Of a stretch of DNA of 40,347 nt, positions 24,588 through 32,662 are shown one piece after another. Within the stretch, counting starts at the first letter, position 1. Every line of letters begins with the position of its first letter. A model generated the notes under the pieces. The model was not told the origin of the DNA, made no database searches, and saw nothing but the letters and a program-made list of their open reading frames with translations. The stretch spans positions 1-40,347 of the forward strand of contig VGEV01000015.1 of assembly GCA_016869175.1 (NCBI GenBank), given 5' to 3'. The position numbers were made by a program, and so were the translations under genes. The DNA comes from Alphaproteobacteria bacterium. GTDB taxonomy: Bacteria > Pseudomonadota > Alphaproteobacteria > GCA-2731375.

Positions 24588-26975
24588 CTAGCGCTGGCCG
24601 AGCGTCGCCAGACTCAAGAACCGTTCCGGATTGACGCGGATCGCCGCCCCGGTCGGACAACCCCTGACGCAGGCCGGCCCGCCCTCGATGCCCGAACACA
24701 TATCGCACTTCACCGCCTTCTTCTGACCGTGCGGATGCGCCGACTTGTCCTGCCCGGGACCCGGCCCGGCGCCGAACAGCAGCCAGTTGAGGATGCTGGG
24801 CTTGCCGGGCGGCCGCACCGCCAGCTGAATGACGCCATAGGGGCAATTGCGCTGGCAATTGCCGCAGCCGATGCAGCTGTCGTCGATGAACACCTCGCCG
24901 TTCGGTCGGCGGTGGATCGCGTCCGGCGGGCAATCGGTCATGCAGTGCGGGTGCTCGCAATGCCGGCACGACGTCGGCACGTGCACGTTGGCGAAGGTCG
25001 GTCCGGCCTCGCGGTTCAACCGCGAGATGCCATCGTGCGATTCGGCGCAGGCCTTCTCGCAGTTGTCGCAGCGCACGCACAGCGCCTCGTCGATCAGCAG
25101 GATGTCCGTCGCCTCCGAGGCGCCCTGGTCGACCAGGAACTGGATGATCGAGCCCACTTCCGGCGCATTCGCCATGCGCTCGTTCTGCTGGATGCGGTCC
25201 CCGAACTTCTGTTCCACCTCCTTGCGCAAGGCTTCCGAGCGGGACATCAGCCGCTTGAAGGCCTGGCCTTCGATGCGGATCGTCTCGGTGTGGTTGATCG
25301 CCGCCCTGACCGTGGCCGAACGCGGCGCGTCCGACAGCAGCGCCATCTCGCCCACGTAATTGCCGGCGGCAACATAGGACAGCACGATGTCGCGGCCGCC
25401 GATACGCCGCGAGACGGTGACTGAGCCGCGCCGGATCAGGTGCACGCTGTCGCCGATCTCGCCCTCGTTGAACAGCGTCTCGCCTTCCATGAAATGCTGC
25501 GCCTGGGCCGAGGCCAGCACGTCGGCCAGGTCGTCCTTGGCCAGCCTGGGCGCGAGATAGGTCTGGATCTGCCGGGCGATCGCCGTCTGATCCATCACCC
25601 GGCGCACTTCCTCGACCGAGTTGATCAGCTTGATCATCGACCGGCGGTTGGTCTCCAGCAGCACGCAATCGCTGTGTGCCTTGATGGTGGCGGTGCGCCG
25701 GCGGCCGGAGATCAGGCCCATCTCACCGAAGAACTCACCCTTGCCCAGCAGCACGACCTCCGTGGGGTCGTTGGGATTGACCTCGATCGCCACCTGACCG
25801 TCGACGATGGTGTAGAAGGTGTTGGAATAGTCGTTGCGGGTGAAGATCGCTTCGCCCGGTTTCGGCGTCCGCACTTCCGAATCCAGCATCAGCTCGCGCA
25901 GCAACAGCGTGTTCAGCTCCCGGAACAGCGGCACATTGTCGCGCACGCGCTTCAGGAACGCATCAACCGACACGCCGGGCAGGATCTTGATCTTTTCTTC
26001 GAGCAGCGGTTCGTCGGCCGGCTTCAGCTCGCGGTTGCCGCGGATGAACTCGATGACCTCATAGCCCTGGTTCATCGCCTGCTTGATCAGCGGATAGCCG
26101 CCCAGCGCGCCGATGATGTACAGGCCCTCGACATTGCTCTCGTAGTGCCGGCTGACTTCCGGCAGCGAGGCGGGATTGTCGTTCGGGAACTTGACGCCGC
26201 AACTCTCCACGAACTGGCGCGGCGGAATGGCGCCCAGCCGGGCGATGATGCGGTCGCACTTGATTTCGGCCTCGCCTTCCGGCGTGCGCAAGGTGATGGT
26301 GCCGGGCGTCACCTTCACCGGGGCGGTGTTGAAATAGCCCTGGATCACGCCTTTCTCGATCGCCGCGGTGACGGCATCGAGATTGCCCTGCTTGGCGCGG
26401 GCGAACTCGTCTCGCCGGTTGACGATCAGCACGGTATTCTGTTTCGACAGCGCCACCGCGTTCTCGATCGCCGCGTCGCCGGCACCGATCACCACCACGG
26501 TCTCGCCTTCGTATTCGTCGGGATCGTCGAGCTGATACTGCACGTGCGGCGCGTCGGCGGCTCCCGGGCAATCCAGCTTGCGCAGGTTGCCCTGAAGGCC
26601 GATCGACAGGATGACGTTCTCGGCCGTCAGCTTGCTGCCGTCGGTCAGGCTGATCTCGAAGGCGCCCTTCTTGCCCTTGACCCGCGTGACCTCCGCCTTG
26701 TAGCGGACGTTCACCTTGTGCTTCGCAAGGTCCTCGTCCCAGGCGCCCAGCACCTCCTCGCGCGCGCCCGCCTGGAAGCGGAACGGACTGCGCAGCGGCA
26801 AGATATCCGGCGTGGCCATGACATACTTGCCCTTCTGGTACTTGAAGATGGTGTCCGAGGCGTGCGGCATCTTTTCCAGCAGCACATGCGACAGGCCCGC
26901 CTCGGCCGCGTGCCCGGCGGCGCTCAGTCCGGCCGGCCCGGAACCGATAATGGCGACAGCAACGTTGTCAGCCAC
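24588..26975 (-). CDS. FAD/NAD(P) oxidoreductase fused to two cyclic-nucleotide-binding domains and a four-cluster ferredoxin
   Basis: A 795-residue cytoplasmic fusion. Residues 5-315 form a TrxR-like FAD/NAD(P) reductase: FAD motif IGSGPAGLSAAG (10-21), NAD(P) motif VVIGAGDAAIENA (161-173), and no CxxC, so it is not a thioredoxin reductase. Residues 365-450 and 488-575 are two cyclic-nucleotide-binding folds with phosphate cassettes FGEMGLISGRRRTAT and VGEMALLSDAPRSATV. Residues 632-775 hold four Cys groups (CVRCDNCEKAC, CRHCEHPHCMTDC, CIGCGNCQRNC, CDMC...CVRGC) as in DmsB/HybA-type four-cluster proteins. GTG 26975 is chosen because GGAGG lies 7-8 nt upstream; upstream codons are Arg-rich non-coding. 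As first gene of the operon it should move electrons from NAD(P)H to the b-heme protein, perhaps gated by cAMP or a related nucleotide. Confidence 0.9.
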   Translation of the reverse strand: MADNVAVAIIGSGPAGLSAAGHAAEAGLSHVLLEKMPHASDTIFKYQKGKYVMATPDILPLRSPFRFQAGAREEVLGAWDEDLAKHKVNVRYKAEVTRVKGKKGAFEISLTDGSKLTAENVILSIGLQGNLRKLDCPGAADAPHVQYQLDDPDEYEGETVVVIGAGDAAIENAVALSKQNTVLIVNRRDEFARAKQGNLDAVTAAIEKGVIQGYFNTAPVKVTPGTITLRTPEGEAEIKCDRIIARLGAIPPRQFVESCGVKFPNDNPASLPEVSRHYESNVEGLYIIGALGGYPLIKQAMNQGYEVIEFIRGNRELKPADEPLLEEKIKILPGVSVDAFLKRVRDNVPLFRELNTLLLRELMLDSEVRTPKPGEAIFTRNDYSNTFYTIVDGQVAIEVNPNDPTEVVLLGKGEFFGEMGLISGRRRTATIKAHSDCVLLETNRRSMIKLINSVEEVRRVMDQTAIARQIQTYLAPRLAKDDLADVLASAQAQHFMEGETLFNEGEIGDSVHLIRRGSVTVSRRIGGRDIVLSYVAAGNYVGEMALLSDAPRSATVRAAINHTETIRIEGQAFKRLMSRSEALRKEVEQKFGDRIQQNERMANAPEVGSIIQFLVDQGASEATDILLIDEALCVRCDNCEKACAESHDGISRLNREAGPTFANVHVPTSCRHCEHPHCMTDCPPDAIHRRPNGEVFIDDSCIGCGNCQRNCPYGVIQLAVRPPGKPSILNWLLFGAGPGPGQDKSAHPHGQKKAVKCDMCSGIEGGPACVRGCPTGAAIRVNPERFLSLATLGQR

Positions 26976-27032
26976 GCTTGCCCCTCCGCCCCTGTAGTCC
27001 GGCCGCCGCTGCCGGAACCCTCTGTGGTTGTT

Positions 27033-27047
27033 GCGTAAAAGCCGCCA
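27033..27047 (-). promoter_or_regulatory. Candidate sigma54 promoter for the cytochrome operon
   Basis: On the minus strand TGGCGGC-TTTT-ACGCA has GG and GC separated by exactly 10 bp, the sigma54 rule, and shares TGGC and GCA with the consensus TGGCACG-N4-TTGCA. It ends about 58 bp upstream of the GTG start of the oxidoreductase. A sigma54-dependent activator is encoded divergently next to it. The match is partial. Confidence 0.4.
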
Positions 27048-27063
27048 GCGGCAAATCGGACTG

Positions 27064-27092
27064 AGGCTAGGTACTCGACTGAGTCGTGTCAA
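27064..27092 (-). promoter_or_regulatory. Candidate sigma70-type promoter overlapping a palindrome
   Basis: On the minus strand a consensus -35 TTGACA (27087-27092) is spaced 17 bp from TAGCCT (27064-27069), a weak -10. The spacer contains the palindrome CGACTGAGTCG (27076-27086), which could be an operator for a repressor or an enhancer site for the NtrC-type regulator. It competes with the sigma54 reading. Confidence 0.4.
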
Positions 27093-27175
27093 TCACAGCG
27101 GCGCAAGATTAGCAGAACGTAAAAAGCCGTCGATTAGTCTCGCGCTTCGTGCAGCCCTCCTTTGGAGAATCGCAC

Positions 27176-28597
27176 TTGGCCGATCACGCCTCGGCGGCGC
27201 CACCGACCCTGTTGCTGGTGGAAGACAGCCCGACGATGGCACGGCTCTATCGCCGATTCGTCCGGCACGAGCCATACGCCGTCGTGCACGCCGCCAGCGC
27301 CGCCGAAGCCGCGGCCGCGCTCGGCCGCCTGACGCCGGCGGTGGCGCTGATCGACCTGCGCCTGCCGGACGCCGACGGCCTCGGCCTCCTGCGGCAGATT
27401 CGCGCGGACGGCCTGCCCACGGTGGCGGTGGCGATGACCGCGCATGGCAGCATCGAACTGGCGGTCGAGGCCATGCGAATCGGGGCCTTTGACTTCCTGG
27501 TCAAGCCCTTCGCCCGCGACCGCCTGCTCGTCACCTTGCGCAATGCCTTCGATCGGTTTCGCCTGACCGGGCTGGTGGAACGCTATCGCGCTGAGTTCGG
27601 CCGCGACCGGCTGTGCGGCTTGCTGGGCGGCTCGGACGCGATGCAGGCCGTCTATCACACCATCCTGGCGGCGGCGCGCAGCCGTGCCGCCGTGTTCATC
27701 AGCGGCGCCAGCGGCACCGGCAAGGAGCTGGCGGCGCGCGCGGTGCACGAGCTCAGCGAACGACGCGGCCGGCCGTTCGTGGCGGTCAATTGCGCTGCCC
27801 TGCCGGCCAGCCTGGCGGAAAGCGAACTGTTCGGTCATCGCAAGGGCGCCTTCACCGGGGCCGACGCGGCGCGGGCCGGCGCGGCGGCCTCGGCCGACGG
27901 CGGCACCCTGTTCCTCGACGAAATCAGCGAGATGGAGATCGCGACCCAGGCCAAGCTGCTGCGCTTCCTGCAAGGCGGCCGTTTCACCCCGCTCGGCGCC
28001 GACCGTGAACAGGTCGTCGACGTGCGCGTCCTGGCGGCCAGCAACCGGCGCCCGGAACAGGCCATGGCGGAGGGATGCCTCCGCGAGGACTTGTTCTACC
28101 GCCTCAACGTGATCCCGCTGGAGCTGCCGAGCCTGAAGGAGCGAGAGGCCGACGCGCTGCAGATCGCCCAGGCATTGCTGGCGCGCGTCGCCCGGGCGGA
28201 GGGCAAGCGCTTCGGCGCCATGGCGCCCGATGCCGAAGCCTGCCTGCTGGCCTACGACTGGCCGGGCAACGTGCGCGAACTGGAAAACAGCATCCATCGC
28301 GCGGTGGTGCTGAACGATGGCGAGCTGTTGACCGCCGCCATGCTGCCGCCGGCGCTGCGTGCCGCCACCCTGCCGCCGGCGCCGGGCGTCGCCGTTCCGC
28401 CGGTGCCGGCCTCGCCCCCCGGTATCCGTCCGCTCATCGAGGTCGAGCGCGCCGCCATCGAAGCCGCGTTGGCCGCCTGTCGGGGCAACGTCGCGCGGGC
28501 CGCGACGCTGCTCGGCATCAATCCCTCGACGCTCTACCGCAAGCGGCAAGCCTGGGAGGCGGGTGCCGCCCCGCCGGCCGCCAGCGCCGCGCGATAG
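27176..28597 (+). CDS. NtrC-family sigma54-dependent response regulator
   Basis: A 473-residue activator with three domains. The receiver spans residues 10-125, with acidic E16/D17, phosphoacceptor Asp60 (ALIDLRLPD), Thr88 and Lys110 (FLVKPF). The AAA+ domain spans about 145-380, with Walker A GASGTGKE (177-184), the sigma54-contacting loop GAFTGAD (224-230) and Walker B TLFLDEI. A C-terminal Fis-type helix-turn-helix (GNVARAATLLGINPSTLYRKR) ends it. TTG 27176 is favoured as start because GGAGA lies 7 nt upstream; a GTG at 27149 lacks such a site. It is transcribed away from the cytochrome operon, so it is the likely activator of that operon. No cognate histidine kinase is in the window, and the nearby Hpt gene is broken. 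Confidence 0.9.
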   Translation: MADHASAAPPTLLLVEDSPTMARLYRRFVRHEPYAVVHAASAAEAAAALGRLTPAVALIDLRLPDADGLGLLRQIRADGLPTVAVAMTAHGSIELAVEAMRIGAFDFLVKPFARDRLLVTLRNAFDRFRLTGLVERYRAEFGRDRLCGLLGGSDAMQAVYHTILAAARSRAAVFISGASGTGKELAARAVHELSERRGRPFVAVNCAALPASLAESELFGHRKGAFTGADAARAGAAASADGGTLFLDEISEMEIATQAKLLRFLQGGRFTPLGADREQVVDVRVLAASNRRPEQAMAEGCLREDLFYRLNVIPLELPSLKEREADALQIAQALLARVARAEGKRFGAMAPDAEACLLAYDWPGNVRELENSIHRAVVLNDGELLTAAMLPPALRAATLPPAPGVAVPPVPASPPGIRPLIEVERAAIEAALAACRGNVARAATLLGINPSTLYRKRQAWEAGAAPPAASAAR

Positions 28598-28894
28598 GCG
28601 GCCTCGGTTTCGGCTGCCAGCGCCGTCAACGCGGCCAGCAGCCTGTCATCCGCCGCCTTGCGTTCCAGGCGCCCAGCGGCATCCGCCAGCGAGAGCGCGC
28701 CAAAATTCTCCGCCAGGCCGCAAAGCTGGTGCGCCAGACGCGCGCGCCCGGCTCGCCAGCCCGGCCGCCGCCAGTTCCGCCTGCAACCGCGCAACCTCGG
28801 CCAAGAAATCCTCGATCAGCTCCGGCAAGGCCTCGGCGCCGACCTCGGCCTCCAGTTGCACCAGGGTCGCGCGTGCCAGCGTCGCCCGGCTCAT
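28534..28894 (-). pseudogene. Hpt phosphotransfer protein broken by a 1-nt frameshift
   Basis: Two overlapping minus-strand frames together give one Hpt-like four-helix protein. The N-terminal part (ATG 28894) reads MSRATLARATLVQLEAEVGA and LPELIEDFLAEVARLQAEL. The C-terminal part reads ARLAHQLCGLAENFGALSL, containing the phosphoacceptor-like His. The frames switch by +1 in the run of alternating C and G near 28738-28752. The His motif has Cys where Hpt proteins usually have Lys (HxLKG). The 3' end overlaps the regulator gene antisense by 64 bp. It starts 3 bp after the crotonase stop, so the two are co-transcribed. Either a real mutation or a base-calling error in the GC repeat is possible. 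Confidence 0.6.
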
Positions 28895-28897
28895 GGG

Positions 28898-29680
28898 TCA
28901 GCGGCCGCGAAAGACCGGCGGTCGCTTCTCCAGGAAGGCGCGCATGCCCTCGGCGCGATCCTCGGAATCGAAACAGCGTCCATAGGCCTCGACCTCGATG
29001 GCGCGGGCGGCGTCGAAATCCTGCTCCAGCGCGGCATTGAGCGCGCGTTTCAGTTCACGCACCGTTAGCGGGCTGTAGCCGGCCAGCCGGTCGCAGACCG
29101 CGGCGGCCGCTTGGCCGAGCTCTGCCTTCGGAACGACCTGGTTGACCAGGCCAAGTTCGGCCGCGCGCTGGGCGGAGAAGCGCTCGCCCAGCAGGCAGAT
29201 GGCGCGCGCCGCCGCCGGTCCGATCAGGCGGTTGATCAGCACCGTGCCGCCGGTGCCGGGGAAGATGCCCAGCTTGATTTCCGGATAGCCGAATTCCGCG
29301 CTGTCGGCGGCGATGCGAATGTCGCAGGCCATGGCGATCAGCATGCCGCCGCCCAGCGCATAGCCGTTGATCGCGGCAACGAGCGGCTTGGGATGCTGGC
29401 GCATGGCGTCGTAGACATGCATGCCGCGCCAGGAACGCGCCTCGGCCTCGGCCCGCGTCAACTGCGCCATCTCCTTGATGTCGGCGCCGGCGACAAAGGC
29501 CCGCTCGCCGCCGCCGGTGAGCAGCAATACGCGGGTTTCCGCGTCCTTGGCGTCCGCCGCCAGCGCCCGCAGCAATTCGTCGAACACCTGCCGGTTCAGG
29601 GCGTTCAGCGCCCGCGGCCGGTCGATGGTGACGGTCAGCAGCGGCGGCCGCCGCTGCAGCCGCAGGGTTTCATAGGCCAT
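28898..29680 (-). CDS. Enoyl-CoA hydratase/isomerase family protein (crotonase)
   Basis: A 260-residue crotonase-fold enzyme acting on acyl-CoA. Signatures are RPRALNALN, FVAGADIKEM (oxyanion hole) and INGYALGGGMLIAMACDIRIA, then FGYPEIKLGIFPGTGGT. The Glu of GYPEI corresponds to one of the two catalytic Glu of classical hydratases (rat E164). The position of the other (E144, GGGCELAM) is Leu here, as in many hydratase-like or isomerase-like members. ATG 29680 is chosen for GAGGAGG about 7 nt upstream; the frame runs further up but is non-coding in character. It ends 3 bp before the Hpt gene. Confidence 0.92.
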   Translation of the reverse strand: MAYETLRLQRRPPLLTVTIDRPRALNALNRQVFDELLRALAADAKDAETRVLLLTGGGERAFVAGADIKEMAQLTRAEAEARSWRGMHVYDAMRQHPKPLVAAINGYALGGGMLIAMACDIRIAADSAEFGYPEIKLGIFPGTGGTVLINRLIGPAAARAICLLGERFSAQRAAELGLVNQVVPKAELGQAAAAVCDRLAGYSPLTVRELKRALNAALEQDFDAARAIEVEAYGRCFDSEDRAEGMRAFLEKRPPVFRGR

Positions 29681-29868
29681 CGCGGAACCTCCTCTGCCGA
29701 GCGCGGTTTGCCCCGGCCGGCCGGTCCGCGCCATGCTGACGCCCTGGTCCCGGGAGGATGGCGATGGCCTATCGCGCGCGCAAGCCGCCAGTCCATCGCC
29801 GTAGTCGATCGACCGCCGCAACGGACGGGTGCCGGCCGATTGCGGCGATCCCCTAGGAGGGGCGCGAG

Positions 29869-31119
29869 GTGTTGCAGGCGCAAAGCGGGCTTGGCCTTCT
29901 GGCGCTGTTGGCGCTGGCCTGGGCCTTGAGCGAGGACCGGCGGCGTGTCGACTGGCGCTTCGTCGCCATCGCCATGGCGATCGAGATCGGCCTTGCCGCC
30001 CTGTTCCTGCACGTGCCGGCGCTGACGACCGCATTCCAGGCGTTGAACGCTGCCGTCGGCGCGCTGCAACGGGCGAGCGAGGCCGGCAGTGGCTTCGTCT
30101 TCGGCTACCTGGGCGGCGGGCCGCTGCCGTTCGAGGAAAGTCAGCCGGGCGCCAGTTTCGTGTTGGCCTTCCGGGCCCTGCCGCTGATCATCGTGATCAG
30201 CGCGCTGACCGCGCTGCTGAATCACTGGCGCATCCTGCCGGCGGTGGTGCGCGGGCTTGCCGTCCTGTTGCAACGCAGCCTGGGCGTGGGCGGCGCGGTG
30301 GCGCTCAGCACCGCGGCCAACATTTTCGTCGGCATGGTCGAGGCGCCGCTGTTCATCCGGCCCTACCTTCTGCGCCTGAGCCGCAGCGAGCTGTTCGTGG
30401 TCATGGTGGGCGGCATGGCCTCGATCGCCGGCACGGTGCTGGTGCTCTATGCGGTGATCTTGTCGCCACTGGTACCGGGCGTGGCGGGGCACCTGATGCT
30501 GGCCTCGATCCTGAGCGCACCGGCCGCCATCCTGGTGGCGCGCCTGATGGTGCCGGAACGGGGCGGCGGCAGCGATGCCGACCGCCTGACCATCGAACCA
30601 GAGGCCAACAGCGCCATGGATGCGCTGACCAAGGGCACCGAAAGCGGCCTCAAGCTCTATCTCAATGTGCTGGCGATGCTGCTGGTGCTGGTCGCCCTGG
30701 TGCACCTGGCCAACGCCGCGCTCGGCTTGTTGCCGGACCTGTCAGGCGCCCCGCTGACGCTGCAGCGGCTGCTCGGCTGGGCGATGACGCCGTTCGCCCT
30801 GGCGCTGGGTCTGCCTTGGGCCGAAGCGCAGGTGGCCGGCGCGTTGCTGGGGGTCAAGACGGTGCTGAACGAACTGGTCGCCTATCTCGATCTTGCCCGA
30901 ACCGAGCCCGCCCTGCTGGCGCCGCGCAGCCGGCTGATCCTGACCTACGCGCTTTGCGGCTTCGCCAATTTCGGCAGCCTGGGCATCCTGATCGGCGGTC
31001 TGGCGGCGATGGCGCCCGAGCGGCGGAGCGAGATCGTGCAGCTCGGCGGCAAGAGCATTGTCGCCGGCACGCTCGCAACCTGCCTGCTCGGGGCCACGGT
31101 CGGCCTGCTGACACCGTGA
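29869..31119 (+). CDS. Concentrative nucleoside transporter (CNT/NupC family)
   Basis: A 416-residue inner-membrane protein that imports nucleosides with protons or sodium. It has the family's helix arrangement and the conserved central motif NIFVGMVEAPLFIRPYL followed by ELFVVMVGGMASIAGTVL, which form the substrate and cation site, and ILTYALCGFANFGSLGI near the C-terminus. The start is GTG 29869, since AGGAGGGG lies 6-7 nt upstream. It is divergent from the crotonase (188-bp gap) and convergent with the small-protein array. A phosphoribosyltransferase for purines lies 7 kb away but is not linked in an operon. Confidence 0.92.
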   Translation: MLQAQSGLGLLALLALAWALSEDRRRVDWRFVAIAMAIEIGLAALFLHVPALTTAFQALNAAVGALQRASEAGSGFVFGYLGGGPLPFEESQPGASFVLAFRALPLIIVISALTALLNHWRILPAVVRGLAVLLQRSLGVGGAVALSTAANIFVGMVEAPLFIRPYLLRLSRSELFVVMVGGMASIAGTVLVLYAVILSPLVPGVAGHLMLASILSAPAAILVARLMVPERGGGSDADRLTIEPEANSAMDALTKGTESGLKLYLNVLAMLLVLVALVHLANAALGLLPDLSGAPLTLQRLLGWAMTPFALALGLPWAEAQVAGALLGVKTVLNELVAYLDLARTEPALLAPRSRLILTYALCGFANFGSLGILIGGLAAMAPERRSEIVQLGGKSIVAGTLATCLLGATVGLLTP

Positions 31120-31133
31120 CGTTGGGGGCGCCC

Positions 31134-31168
31134 GGCGGCAACGGGCCGCCGACCGCGTTGCCGGCCGG
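31134..31168. terminator. Hairpin terminator between convergent genes
   Basis: GGCAACG (31137-31143) pairs with CGTTGCC (31156-31162), and flanking CCGG/CCGG pairs can extend the stem. It lies between the nucleoside transporter stop and the last small membrane protein. There is no clear T-tract. Confidence 0.45.
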
Positions 31169-31169
31169 T

Positions 31170-31358
31170 CTACAGGACGCCGTCGAGTATCATGGCGAGG
31201 CCGGTGATGAGCGCTATGGTGACAAACCCCGCCAAGACGATGATCGCCTGATCGCTCCAGCGATTGTTCGACTTTTGATTGCGCCGGCCCATGACCCAAG
31301 CGACAAGCGCAAGCACGACCAGGAGAGCGCCGACGCTCTCGAGGACCAAGATGTTCAC
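31170..31358 (-). CDS. Small two-helix membrane protein, array copy A3
   Basis: A 62-residue protein of unknown function, third of three paralogues (with 31931-32125 and 32663-32854). It has two hydrophobic helices, about residues 6-23 and 38-58, joined by a loop starting with GRRNQ, and ends in ITGLAMILDGVL. GTG 31358 is chosen for AGGA 8 nt upstream and because the protein then aligns end to end with its paralogues; a longer in-frame start at 31412 would add an Arg-rich tail. It is the most distal member of the array and has no exported partner behind it. Confidence 0.65.
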   Translation of the reverse strand: MNILVLESVGALLVVLALVAWVMGRRNQKSNNRWSDQAIIVLAGFVTIALITGLAMILDGVL

Positions 31359-31493
31359 TTCGACGATCCTTCGCCGGCCGCTGGCAGTGGCGCGCGACGG
31401 CGGCTTCGCCATCGCCCGGCACCATTGCCGCGGCAGATTGCTTCGATGGGTTGCATTCGCGCCATCTCGCGCTCGCGCGCCGGTGGCTTGCCG

Positions 31494-31895
31494 CTAGGCG
31501 CGTGCCGGAGGGCCGGTGGCGCGGCGGGGCGAGCTGAAATGCTCGGCCGCCAGGCAAACGGTGCGTTGTGGCGCGCGGGCGGCGCCCGCTCGGTCGATCG
31601 GTCTTGGCGCGGAACGCTGCTCGGCCACCTTGGCCGGCAGGCGCGGCGGCTCGCCGTCCGGCCGCTTGCGCTCCAGCCGCTGCTCCCCGCGCTTGATCTC
31701 TATGCCCGCCTCGGTCTTGGCGAGCGGCTGGCCGGGATCCCAGGTGGTCGCACTCGTCTCGCCGCAACCAGGCGATGCCAGCAGCGACAGTGGCGCTGGC
31801 GGCATCGCCACGGCCGGCAAGAACAAGCCCAGCACCGCCAGCGCCGCCAGCAGGCGACGCGGGCAGGCCGGAGCCCAGGCGAACCGCTTCATCAT
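31494..31895 (-). CDS. Small exported protein, array copy B2
   Basis: A 133-residue protein of unknown function. The N-terminus MMKRFAWAPACPRRLLAALAVLGL forms a basic signal peptide with a cut near AVAM. The mature part is polar and charged (EIKRGEQRLERKRPDGEPP) with three Cys (one in the leader, GCGE and TVCLAAE). Its end, HFSSPRRATGPPARA, matches that of copy B1 (HFHSPRSPTGPPPAA), so the two are paralogues. It follows membrane protein A2 by 35 bp. It could be anchored by an uncleaved leader helix. Confidence 0.5.
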   Translation of the reverse strand: MMKRFAWAPACPRRLLAALAVLGLFLPAVAMPPAPLSLLASPGCGETSATTWDPGQPLAKTEAGIEIKRGEQRLERKRPDGEPPRLPAKVAEQRSAPRPIDRAGAARAPQRTVCLAAEHFSSPRRATGPPARA

Positions 31896-31930
31896 GCCGC
31901 CCGCGCTAGCGGCGCCGACGGCGCGAAACG

Positions 31931-32125
31931 CTAGAGCGCGCCATCCAGCACCATGGCGATGCCGGTGATCAGGCTGATGGTGGCGATACCGGCCAGGCTG
32001 ATGATCACCTGGTCGTTCCAACGCAACTCCATGGGCCCACGCTGATTGCGCCGGCCGATGAACCAACTGGCGATGCCGATGACAATCAGCCCCACCCCGA
32101 TGAGCTCCAGCTCGAGCAAATTCAT
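31931..32125 (-). CDS. Small two-helix membrane protein, array copy A2
   Basis: A 64-residue protein starting MNLLELELIGVGLIVIGI. Two membrane helices flank IGRRNQRGP, and the C-terminus is ITGIAMVLDGAL. It shares ELELIG, RRNQRG and IAxVLDGxL with A1 and ITG, GRRNQ and LDG with A3. The basic loop between helices should face the cytoplasm, putting both ends outside. No known family is recognised. It sits between B1 and B2 in a head-to-tail array, which suggests duplication of an A-B gene pair. Confidence 0.7.
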   Translation of the reverse strand: MNLLELELIGVGLIVIGIASWFIGRRNQRGPMELRWNDQVIISLAGIATISLITGIAMVLDGAL

Positions 32126-32253
32126 GTTCGTTCGCTCCGATGCGCCGGCGGCGGCTCAAGCCCGCTCACTGCTGCTTGCGCGCGACGCGCGGCGGAAATC
32201 CCGACGGACGCTATGCGCCGCGCGGCGGCGAACCGTCGGCGGCGCCGGCTCGG

Positions 32254-32628
32254 TCAGGCCGCGGGTGGCGGTCCGGTCGGGCTGCGGGGCGAATGGAAAT
32301 GCCGGCTGGTCCCGCTTTCGACGACTTGCGGGGCAGCGATGCACGGGCGGGCAACCGGCGCCGGCGCGGGCGCCGCGGCGGACAGGACCGCCAGCAGGTT
32401 CGGCGCCGGTTTGGCCACCTGCCGGCGTTTCTGCATGCCGGCGGTCGGTTCCGCTTCAAGTTTCGCGATCTGCTCGGCCGGCTCGGCCGAGCTCACCTGA
32501 TCGACCTTTGGCGCGGCTTCGACCAGGTCGAGCGACGGCGCCGGCGGCGGCAGCAAGGCCGCCAGCAGCATGCCCAGCAGCGCGAGCCAAGCCACCAGCC
32601 GGCGCCCGCGCGGCCTGCCGCCGGCCAC
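32254..32628 (-). CDS. Small exported protein, array copy B1
   Basis: About 124 residues, function unknown. The start is uncertain: GTG 32628 begins just before a signal-peptide-like stretch (GRRLVAWLALLGMLLAALLPP), while ATG 32685 would overlap the end of A1 by 23 bp. The mature part is Ala/Pro/Glu-rich with one Cys (ARPCIAAPQ), and ends HFHSPRSPTGPPPAA, the shared B-type tail. Low-complexity sequence makes annotation pipelines likely to miss it; the tail shared with B2 is the best evidence that both are translated. Confidence 0.5.
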   Translation of the reverse strand: MAGGRPRGRRLVAWLALLGMLLAALLPPPAPSLDLVEAAPKVDQVSSAEPAEQIAKLEAEPTAGMQKRRQVAKPAPNLLAVLSAAAPAPAPVARPCIAAPQVVESGTSRHFHSPRSPTGPPPAA

Positions 32629-32662
32629 GGTCAGGCCGGCGGCCCGGATCAGGCCGGAGGGT

